Assembly (NCBI GenBank): GCA_008933995.1
Contig: WARS01000011.1
Coordinates: forward strand, 12,243,516-12,307,515
Origin: Datnioides undecimradiatus
Taxonomy: Eukaryota; Chordata; Actinopteri; Lobotiformes; Datnioididae
DNA: 64,000 nt
Direction of reading: 5' to 3'
The notes under the pieces are model-generated. The model was given only the letters and a program-made list of their open reading frames with translations, was not told the origin of the DNA and made no database searches. The translations under genes were made by a program, and so were the position numbers. Below are positions 54,358-64,000 of the stretch, piece after piece (position 1 is the stretch's first letter; each line of letters starts with the position of its first letter).

Positions 54358-55153
54358 CTGTTGTTATTGTGTGTGTCACACTGCCTTTTCCCCACTGACT
54401 TTAAAGGGAATAGACCATTGATAAAAACACTTGTCATTCACTGTGTACAGGTTTTATCATGCATCTGACATTCGTCTGAGATCATTTTAACACAAAAGGA
54501 GAGGACACGTGTCTGCATTGCTCTCTGCTGGAGACTAATGAAGACTGCACCAGCAATAACAGAAAATGTTTTCTCTGTGGCTTCATCCTTAAATGCAAAA
54601 AATACTGAAACACTGAGAATAATTAAACATGCAATAATAATTGTTTGGTACATACACTGGAATTTGAGCAATGAACAAAAAACAAAATCCAGTCTCTTGT
54701 AGTCAAACACTGTTGTCATCTCAGTCTGGTCTGAAATGTTTTAGAATAATTTCAGTAACGTTTTGTTTTACATGTCATTAATTTCCTGGGAAGAGCTATG
54801 TAATTTGGTAATAACTAAAGTCAACTGCTTCTTTTAAACCCAAGTACATATTCTTTTGTTAGTCATGAATCATTGGAAATTTAATAATCAGTATATTTTG
54901 AATTTTCTCCTTGCCTGTGACATCTGCATGTTCAGCTAAATGAAAGATTTGGACTCTGTTCCTATTTTTATATATATAAAGAATGAAATTACGTTGTTTT
55001 CCACTGAAAACGTCCATTGGAAATTTGTTAGGAAATTACCAACGTGTAAAAAAACATTATTACCAGACTTTCATAATATTATGAATGGAATATAATGTCC
55101 ATTTTGAAAAGTCTTGATCAGAATGATTGTTCTGTATTGCCAGGTTAAACTGG

Positions 55154-55169
55154 TGGCGCCCTCTAGTGA
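55154..55169 (-). promoter_or_regulatory. CTCF-like motif, minus orientation
   Basis: On the minus strand TCACTAGAGGGCGCCA, matching 11 of 12 core positions of the CTCF consensus. It lies about 0.8 kb past the lmo2 stop codon, in its 3' UTR, pointing back toward the plus-oriented motif at 48047. Confidence 0.4.
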
Positions 55170-55297
55170 TTGAGGGAACCCTTGCAATACTAATTTTACT
55201 GACTTAAGAGATGTTTCCAGTGTCTCTTTTGTAACTTTTACAACTCTCTGGACATGCACCCAAGACTTTTTGGATATTTACTTGTCAATTTATTTTG

Positions 55298-55303
55298 AAT
55301 AAA
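55298..55303 (+). terminator. lmo2 poly(A) signal
   Basis: AATAAA in TTTTGAATAAATTAC, about 940 bases after the stop codon. Mammalian LMO2 also has a long 3' UTR. Confidence 0.5.
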
Positions 55304-55689
55304 TTACAATTTAGACACAAAACATAATCTTTGCTGTGAATTTTTACCAGGGAGGTACAAAGAAACCTAGAATCCATGTGTTGAAATTAATTATTTAGGC
55401 TTCCACCAAGACGCCAAATCCATTCTACATACTAAATCTAAAAAATTTTGGGGACGATGATGAAATAGCTCTGGGACCCCCTCAAAAACCTAATAAATAC
55501 TATTGAAAATTTGGAAAAAAACATTTGTGTGTGTCACTTTGAAGTTTAATTGGTGATTGTACTGAAAGGTTTAAAATTTCTTGTCAGGACTGATTACTTG
55601 TACACTAACTACAAAACACCAAAATGCTTGATATATGGGATATGTGATATTGGGACATCGCTATGGCCTATAAGAGTATTTAAAGAAAC

Positions 55690-55691
<2 letters not shown>

Positions 55692-55732
<41 letters not shown>
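55692..55732. repeat. (GT)n dinucleotide microsatellite
   Basis: A perfect 41-bp TG/GT run. Confidence 0.95.
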
Positions 55733-55734
<2 letters not shown>

Positions 55735-55739
55735 AAAAC

Positions 55740-58700
55740 AGTAGGAGTAGATCCTGATGATGAAGTCCTTCCTCTCGCAGTGGTATTTTTTCCATTTGAT
55801 TAGTAAATGTAGTTCTCTATTCTTTATACCTGTTTTTAGCCACAAGAGGTCAGTAAAAGATTTAGACATTTCCATCATCCACCAAGCTCCAATCAGGTGA
55901 CAGGGTATTTTTTGACAGGTGAGTTTTATGATGTTATAATAATAACACTTGGATTTTTTCACAACAGACATTTCTGGAAGAGAAACTGAAGAAATTTAGG
56001 TTAATAAAGTTATGATGTTTTGGGTTTTCTCTGTTTTCTTCTTGCTGTCCGTCTTCAAAGCTGATACCTCTTACAGTATTTCTGCTCTCCTCTTCATGTC
56101 TGCCAGCTGTCAACTGACTCTGAACTGCCCACAAAGCGTGCTCCTCCAGTGCCATCCCACAACCTCCTGCCATCCTCAGTTATCTTTACAGGCATAACAT
56201 CAATAATTGAATCCATGAATTGCTCTTGCGTGTGAGTTGGGGAATGCAGGCGCCTGACCACAGAGAGAAGCAGCCATAAATGACATTAAAATGGGTAAAA
56301 AATGTGATCAGGAAACAATTTGCAACAAAGACAAAGTAGAGAGAAACAGAAGAGAGGAAGGTAAAAAGAGAAGGCGGAGCACAGAAGCTGTATGATGATG
56401 TCTTTAGCACGGCCTGACAGTCCTTTATTCACAGACGAGGGGGGAATGAAGGAACAGAGTGGGTTAAAAACCCACCCAGGCTGAGATGACGCTTTTGCTG
56501 AAAGAGATACTTATGGAGAGACTAACAAGTTTCCCCACAATAGAGATGGGAATCTACACTATAGGCACACAGAGAGAAGCTGGGGCTTTGCTCATTTGGA
56601 GGTCTGCAGATTGAAGAATCGTCACTGTGGCGTTAAGCAATACTTGAGGAATGGCAGCACAGAAAAAAAAGCTACATGGTGGTCTCAACAACAAATTAGC
56701 TCCATATTGAACACCAAGCTTAAGATAAGATAAATAGCATGTTAGCTGCATATGCACAGAGGATTGGCAGGCGCTCAGTGGCCTACAACATCTACAATGC
56801 TGGTTACAAAAGACTGCTGGTTCGTTAACATTAGCTCACTACTTGTGTGTAAAATAATGATAATAATTGTAAAACTAACCAGTCTTTTCCTGAGCTGCAA
56901 CTCCCTCTGCTACAAACTGGGCTTACGCATGTGACATATCTGACAAAATACAGAAGTTGCCACAATGTGTGTTATCACACAACATTTGCTGGCCCATATA
57001 AAAAGCCTATATGAGGTCAGTTACCTCCTGTTCATGAACAAAATGTTATAGATAGGATTCAAAAACAGCTATCCTAATAAACCTCATGCTATACATGCCT
57101 CTATAGAAAACAATGTCGGCCTATTGGTTGGTCTGTTCACCACTGAACTGAAATTTCACAGCAGTGACTGAATCCATTAAGATGTAATTTCTTAAAGACA
57201 GTGAGGATGAAACCTCCTCACTTTGCAACATGTTGCCATTTTAGACTTTTGGTCTCTCTTGACAAGTGTCAAATGGAAAAAAAGCTACACACGATTAATT
57301 AATTAACTAATTAGACATTGTGAGCATGATAATACAGAGGATATAAACAAAGAAGCATCAGTATTGATTTCAAATTACCACTGCTCCTCACAGAGCAGCT
57401 AGAATGGCTGCAGACTCTTGTTTACAGCTGTGGTCTCTTGGGTCTCAAACAGAAGCAAAGCATCAGTTTCTGTAGCTGACTTCTAAAGCATGTCATGAGT
57501 CCAAAACCATGTTTGAAAGTAGTTCTCATATGAGTAGTCAAAGTTATTGAGTGTCAAGCTGATAAAACATTGTTAGGTGTGTGTTTTGAGCTGTTAACAG
57601 GAGCTCATACCGTTTGTGTTAAAGGAGGGCGTTGTACTTTTTATCTGCCGCTGCCTTTCCACACAGACTTCACTGAGTCTAAGGAGACTGGAGCTGACGA
57701 GGAGGCCAGTCTCATCTCATGACATTCACACACAACACACCAGCCTGCGGAGACCCTCAGCATTGGCCAAGTTGCCTGCGTTCCATCGGCCCACTCTCCT
57801 CTGTTGCCCTGCAGGCTGAGCTTTGCCAGAGCACAGGCCTGACTTGCACAGCAGCCCCAGCAGGACTCAATAAAGCCCTGTGCCTCTTGTGTCATCCCAA
57901 CCAGCTGTACACAAGGCCGGGAGTGTAGTGCTGTGTTTGTGTGCCGAGGCAGGCCTGTTTCATCTCCAGTGCCCATGTCACAGCAGCCCCGTATGGGTGA
58001 ACCTAAAAACAACCAGCTGTGTGCATGGAAACCAAGGAGACTTTCTGGGGATGAAACCACAACGGCTCGCAGCTTGTTTTTATCAAACAGCTCACCCCAC
58101 TGAAACAACCACCACACGTCGACCTCACCCTGCTGCAGTGTGCAAAGTGACCAGCAGATGGTGATTCAACCCCAGATAGATGTTCTTGGGCAAATGCAAT
58201 AGGGACAAAAGGCTAAAAGTGTGTGTAGATGTGTTAGATAACTGACAGGCCGATTAAGAGAAACCTGGCTTTCGTATGGAGTTTGAGAAAAGATCAATTA
58301 GAGTCGAATTCAATGTGACGAGCCATATTCAAAGCGCTACAGACATGACAGTGAGAGCTCAGCGACACCTACAAAGGAAGATGTGGTTGGACAATTATCT
58401 GCAGCACCATGGTGATAAATCACAGCGCGGCCTGTCAATGTCAAACCCATCTGACAAAATGAGTCAAGTGCTATTGATCATGCCCGCCTTGGGTTTCACT
58501 TGCACTCACATTTTATCAGATGGAGCTAATTGGGAACATATTCAGTCTGTGGTCCTGAGAGATGTGTCTGTCAGGAGTCACATTCCTGCTCCGATTCTCT
58601 GATAGCCTATAGCGCCTGCAGTCTGGATGGAGGACAGACTGTGGGAGTAGAGTTTTGGGGGTGGGGTGTTGTGGGCTACAGCAGCACATGCAGAGGTGCA

Positions 58701-59090
58701 TAGGTGAGTAACAAGCGTGCATCCTTTAACTCTCGCCGGGCATGTCCTCTGACTGGATTAAATATGTGCTGAGGATTTATTAGGTAGAAGACTCCTGGGG
58801 CCCCAGAAAAACTCAAGACTGAGCTGCCTTAACTTTTCTCCCTCCTTATATTTTCTCTCTTCCTACCTCACACAATCTCTCTCACCTACTTTTATCTATC
58901 TTCCCATCCGTTTTTTTCCTCCCCGTATATTTTTGTGTATTTTAGTATTTCAAGCTTTCCTCTCCTGCACTGCCCTCTCAGCCAGCCATGTGTACAGATG
59001 TGCGATGTGATGGATTCTGTGATTATTATGATGTCTACTGCTTCAGCCTGGGTGCCTGCAGGATTTTATGTCACATAGAGTCCAAGAGAC
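55740..59090. other. Gene-free region downstream of lmo2
   Basis: I see no splice-supported gene. 57610-58160 is GC-richer than its surroundings and has long open frames on both strands (e.g. 57641-58117 minus, 158 codons) without recognisable protein character. A CTCF-like CCAGCAGATGGT (11/12) lies at 58151-58162. Confidence 0.45.
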
Positions 59091-59099
59091 TTGAACACA

Positions 59100-59300
59100 G
59101 CGTTGGTGGAAGTATTCAGATCTGTCACAAAATCAAAAGTACCAATACCACATCTGAAAATACTCATTAGAAGGTAAAATTTGTGCATTTAAATTACATA
59201 CAAGAGTGAATTTAATTATTGAGTTATTAAATTATTATTACTGATTATTGCATTACCTTCATGTGTAAGTGGCATTTCTCTTTAGTAGTTGGTTGACATA
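59100..59300. repeat. Fragment of the GTGGTGGAAG-type dispersed repeat
   Basis: Starts GTTGGTGGAAGTATTCAGATC and continues AAAAGTACCAATACCACA, the characteristic left end of this fish repeat. The right end is lost. Confidence 0.6.
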
Positions 59301-59362
59301 GAGTTAATATTACACTTTGTTTGTTTGGTTAGGATGTACATCAATGTAAATACATCATATTT

Positions 59363-59727
59363 TATAAGGTATGTTCAACATTTTGGAGAATATGCAAATT
59401 TTCTCTCTCACCAAACATTAGATGAGGACCCCACTAGCATGTTTGTATGGTTATTATGAAGCAACCTGATCAGCCAGTTAGCTTAGCATAGCACAACGAC
59501 TAAAGGGAGGAGCAAGCCACATGTTATCACTCCTTGTTTGCTTCATTCAAAAAAGACAGAAAAAAAGAAAATTTACTGCGTTCAGCCTTTATGCTAAGCT
59601 AAGCTAACCTAACCAGCTGCTGGGTGGAGATTCATGTTAACTGTACAATCATGCCAATCTTCTCCTCTTACTCTGAGTAAGAAGGCGAATAAACAAATTT
59701 CCCCTGATGACAACCTCTCCTTTTAAG
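59363..59727. mobile_element. Foldback MITE with TTAGCTTAGCATA/TATGCTAAGCTAA inner repeats
   Basis: The left end AAGGTATGTTCAACATTTTGG and right end (reverse complement TTAAAAGGAGAGG...GGGGAAATTTG) form diverged terminal inverted repeats. Inner GTTAGCTTAGCATAG near 59478 pairs with TATGCTAAGCTAAGC near 59590. It belongs to a family I recognise as very abundant in teleost genomes. Non-coding. Confidence 0.65.
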
Positions 59728-59739
59728 TACAGCACTTGA

Positions 59740-61090
59740 TGCTCTTTGTAAGTGTACTTTGCTATATTCGACCACTGTTTGTCTGAACACATGAATAAAC
59801 TGACACACTTTTGCATTTATCATGGCTGAGATTCTTTAGGTCTGCACAGAAATGCAATGCGAGTGTAGTAAATCTGTTTTGAGACAATCTACCGTATGTT
59901 TTTTACATATGTTTCTATGGCCATAAGTCATCCCCCCCCCAAATGATCCCCATATGTTGAGCAGTGTTCCTGGCTTCTGATGAACCAGCTACACATTGCA
60001 CTGGAGGCTCTGTCCCAAGACCTGCATCAAACATGTTGGGGAGAAAGTGCTGCCCTTATGGGATGGGTGGGGTGTTAGGTGAACCATGTTTTTCCCTACA
60101 CTGACACGAGCAAGCAGCAATATTGCAGAGTAATAAATGTAGCTGCATGTCAAGATCACATAATATGGGTTAGGAACTACAGTCAGAAGTATTATGCGCT
60201 TTATTACTCCAAAACCACGGACTTGTCGTGCCTTCATGGATGAACAGTCAAGAAAATTAACCAACGTGACACATGAAAACATTCTGGAGGGTTCAGTATG
60301 ACCATGAGTGAGTGGATACCGTGTTACAGGTCAAAGGGGAAGCTTCGTCTATGCTGAGAGAGCGGCTCACTGTAAAGAGTTAACCTGTCCAGTAAAGTAA
60401 AAAAATGATTTTCATAACTTAGAATCATAATGTTTGTGATTTATTCACTTCTTCCTGTGAATGCTATGGTTATTTTTAGTCATTAACAATATGGTGATTG
60501 ATTACTGTGGTTTCTTTTCATTTAGCCAACTATCTCCTTTTTCTCATTAAAACACAACACTATCATGTATTTGACATTTCATCTAGACACACTTTTCCAG
60601 TGACAGTAGGTGACCTCTGGCACCTCACATCATGGGGACCTCATAAGTTTAGACCTGCTTTATTTAGATGAGCATAAAAAAGGGCTTCCTGGTATAAATC
60701 TAAACCTGACACCCACCTCCTTCTCATCAGACATCAGTGAAAAGCCAGACCGTTACCAGTAAGCAGACCGTGGCGATGCATTTCTCTTTTAAGCAATCAA
60801 CGATGGAAACTCCAATTAAGGTGGTGGAAAAAGGTGGCTACTGCTGTTAAAAAATCAGTGCAGATGTGCAGGTAAGTGACCATGCGGCAAACCTCGGCTA
60901 CACCGCGTCGGGCTCAGCGCAATTTCCGTCTCTAATTGGACTTCCCACGCAATGCCTGCTTCCAATCAATTCAGAAAGCCAACACAGGCAGGCACACTGG
61001 CAGGGCCACAGTTAGACAGATCATGAAGAACTTTAGGAGAGAAAATCAACTGGGCTGGGATTTTAATTTTATTTTACTGTTATTTTACTA
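59740..61090. other. Gene-free stretch
   Basis: AT-rich, with a C9 run near 59932. No coding or RNA gene signal found; the open frame at 59989-60282 (minus) has no support. Confidence 0.5.
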
Positions 61091-61099
61091 CTTTTTTTT

Positions 61100-61685
61100 C
61101 AGTGGTCGAAAAAGTAGAAATATTCAACTACATATTAAAGTATTTAAATTCATTTTATTTCACTCAAAGTACGTTAACTACTTTGTTTCCCGAGTAGTCT
61201 CTGTAACTTTAAGAGCTGATTTAGCTAGCCAAAACTATTAGTTAACTAATCAATTGAAAATAATTGATGGTTGTGGGTTTACAAACTTGACTATTATATC
61301 ATGATAAGAATTATAATTACATAACTGTCAGGGTTTCAGTGTGTTGGTGGTAAAGATAATACATTTAGTAATTTCACTCTAGACTCTGGTAAATTGTAAT
61401 ATAGACCAAATGATTAATTAAAAAACAGTCTGATAAACTCAAAATAAAAATAGTTGTTAATTGCAGCACTAAAGCTGATTACATGTTTTATGAGTAAAAT
61501 CTTAATTTGCAACATAATAGGCAACCGTTAAACAAACATACTGGAATAAAAAGTATGATATTGACCTCTGAGATGTAACAGAGTAGAAAGGTAGTATAAG
61601 TATAAATATTAAGTAGCATGCAAAGAAAGTACTCAAAGAAAGCAAGAAATTGAGTAAATATATACTTAGTTACTTTCCACCGCTG
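61100..61685. repeat. Near full-length copy of the GTGGTGGAAG-type dispersed repeat
   Basis: Begins CAGTGGTCGAAAAAGTAGAAA and ends ATACTTAGTTACTTTCCACCGCTG, so both ends of the family are present. It contains typical AAGTACTCAAAG and GTAGCATGCAAAG words. AT-rich throughout with no coding capacity. Confidence 0.65.
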
Positions 61686-61689
61686 TCTT

Positions 61690-64000
61690 TCATCTGTGAA
61701 AAGTTTGCCTATTATTAAAAAAAGGCTCTTTCCCAAACTGTTGAGGCACTGCAGGGAGTTGCCACCCACCACAATACAGAAGATTTGAACCCCACTGATT
61801 CTCTACACCTGCTGGACTAAATCTTGCTTTAATGCTTAAATCCTGCCAATGCCATCCTTAGTTAAGAATTTCTCTCTTCCCTTGGATTTCCTTTCTTTTC
61901 AGAGTTGCCTCACCTGGAACCAATCTGTAACACAATCAAAGTGTCCTAACATGAAAGCTCAGTTCCTTCCTTTGATAGTCCATTTCTCTCCACACTTGTT
62001 CTTCTCTCTGGTAGCTCAAACAGCCATGTCTGGAAAAAATTCAGCTTAAAATAGAGACTCAGTCACTAAGCATTATGCAAATTTCCTTGAAACAATTCAC
62101 TGGTGCTCTGCCTTTTGCTTTTGCAGACAACAGAATGGAGCCTTTGTCTAAAAATAAGCAGCACATAATGAAAACTAAAGAGCCTTGCTTGTAGGGAAAA
62201 AACTGAGAACCCTGTTGCAACGGCCTTGAGAAATTCAAGGTAATAAAATATAACTAGGAGGAAGAATTACTCACAGCAGCAATTGAAGTATCATTTACAC
62301 GTATAACTGAGTGGCTTCACAAAACAATTCAAGCACATGCAAGTGACAGTTTTTAATAAATTAGGAAGCGTGAATGTGGAAAGAAGAGTGCAGGGTTACT
62401 TTTTTCCACAGCTTATTCTGTTTCCTCATCGTTGGATTGCACTCATCCATCCAAAGCGTTGATTGCAGCTCCTGGATGAGTTGATGCTCACAGTTTGAAT
62501 GCTGCAAGCTCATCAGACATTCCTCCTCAGCTTCAGAGTGTGTCCAGGATTGTAGGGTGATTAAACTCTAATAGCAGCCTTTTGAGAAGTCCGGGGGGAT
62601 TTACTCCTGAGTCAACATGCCAGACCCCATTTCCTCCTCACTCACTGCTGCCTCTCAACACCCAACCGGCTGCAGCCACAGTACATCTCCACATTGCAAG
62701 CTTGTATAGATTGAGAAAACCTTGGAAGTGACCCTGCATGAGGCCTTAGACATACACAGGGAACTATGCCAATAAATGACCCCTTTTTCCCAAATGTTAT
62801 GCAATTTATGCAGTTGCAATATCAACATCTGAGACTGTAACATTAAACACATACCAGTGAGACGTTTTTGTTAGATTATCATGATAAATACAGTTATGTA
62901 GTGCTGCCAGATCATGCTGGTAATTCAACAGGCAAAGTTATTTCACGTGCCTCAGGTTTTGGAGTGCTTGAAAATATGAAAAAGTCAGAGATTTCAGTTA
63001 TTAATCTACAACTGTGCTTAAATAATGAGTTAATTAATTAATTTGTCAATTAGATACATCCAGTCACTGACTCTGAACAATATATGGTTGTTGCAAAACT
63101 GTTTTTTTGCAGTTATTTTCAGTGAAAAACATGTTCCAGCCCTCAGATTAGATATGACAAACGGTATCTGGTTGGCATCAATCATTTGCTTTTCTTTGGA
63201 ACATGACTGCCAACATCAGTGAGTTATACTAATTAGTCATAGCATGTCATATTATTGCATCATATTAATCATAAGTAAGATGGACTAATTTAATAGTATG
63301 ATATTAAAGTTCAGAATTCATGGAAACATTCATTTCTTTAAATTAAAAAAATTAAATACCCTTCACTGATCTAGGGTGAGATGGAAGAAGATGATTCGCT
63401 GTGGTGATCCCTGAAGGGAACAGCTGAAAGGAAAAGAAGAAATACCTTTCATTGATCCAGATAGGATGGCAGTGAGCTGCAGAATAGATGAAACTCTTGT
63501 TGTGCATGTTGCTTAAATATTTCAGCAGCTGTAAAGTTGACACTGTGTAGGATGGATGCATCTATATTAATGCTATTCATGCCAAATGACTAGAATAAAA
63601 GTCACAGACCAAAATGTGTTGGTCTAACAATAAAGTTGTTCCATGTACACAAACGTTGCTGGATTTTTGACCTCTTCAGACTGATTATTTCATGCAACTT
63701 GGAAGTATGTGAAGTTGAGCCTGAAACTTCTGCTCTGTCTTTCAGTGTCGTAACATCAACAAGCAAGCATCCGACAATATTTTCCCATTCCCACAATTAT
63801 TTAATGTTGGTGATCACTTGCCCAGGGCTGCTTGATCATTAGGGTCTTCTGCTGCTTTATCCCAGACACATTAAAATTGAATTGATCTGAAAAAGCAAAC
63901 CACTGTTATACTGAGATGATCAATATTTAACTCTAAATATACTGAATCTGAATAACTGTCTAACTATGTTGAATGCTTTTTTTTTTTTTTTTTTTACAAA
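61690..64000. other. Gene-free 3' end of window
   Basis: No exon-like sequence, RNA gene or defined repeat seen apart from a poly(T) run near 63978-63995. AT-rich. Confidence 0.5.

Noticed and set aside
57641-58117. 158-codon minus-strand open frame
   Set aside because: Longest unexplained frame in the 3' region, but overlapping plus-strand frames are also open, which points to GC-rich composition. No recognisable domain, many Trp and Cys without pattern, and no flanking exons.

Overview
This window looks like nuclear DNA of a bony fish, probably a percomorph teleost. Genes are split into many small exons by mostly short GT-AG introns. Five of the six genes match known vertebrate proteins along their whole length. 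The spacers carry repeats I recognise as teleost-type: short foldback MITEs, hAT remnants and GTGGTGGAAG-type dispersed repeats. All exon coordinates were read by eye from splice signals, reading frame and remembered vertebrate orthologues. For csk, edc3, adal, lmo2, nat10 and caprin1 the listed exons sum to a multiple of three.

Layout. (1) 111-4509, minus: a coiled-coil protein gene of at least 17 small exons that I cannot name. (2) 6022-8265, plus: edc3, an mRNA-decapping enhancer, head to head with gene 1 across a short shared promoter region holding tandem ETS sites. (3) 17187-22458, plus: csk, the C-terminal Src kinase, with a likely non-coding first exon near 11.9 kb and a 5.1-kb first intron. 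(4) 25101-28680, plus: adal, an adenosine-deaminase-like hydrolase. (5) 29140-36340, minus: nat10, the RNA cytidine acetyltransferase, tail to tail with adal. (6) 38180-45253, minus: caprin1, a stress-granule RNA-binding protein. (7) 51901-54357, plus: lmo2, a LIM-only haematopoietic cofactor. From 55.3 kb to the end I find no gene, only repeats and AT-rich DNA.

nat10-caprin1-lmo2 keep the order and relative orientation of human 11p13. edc3 and csk belong to human 15q24 and adal to 15q15, so the adal/nat10 boundary joins two blocks that are separate in mammals. There is no operon logic. edc3, nat10 and caprin1 are housekeeping RNA-metabolism genes, csk is a signalling kinase, and lmo2 is a tissue-specific transcription cofactor set apart by about 5 kb of upstream non-coding DNA.

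Most notable observations: a U12-type intron followed directly by a GC-AG intron in nat10; a GC-AG intron inside the csk glycine-loop codons; a pure-repeat polyalanine tract and a shortened C-terminus in caprin1; a pentanucleotide repeat sitting on a splice donor in the unnamed coiled-coil gene; a degenerate minisatellite in an adal intron; a ~120-bp direct repeat around adal; an internally deleted hAT transposon; an Ets-IRF composite site and a uORF just upstream of lmo2; and CTCF-like motifs in convergent orientation around lmo2. I saw no clear evidence of a wholly new biological system.
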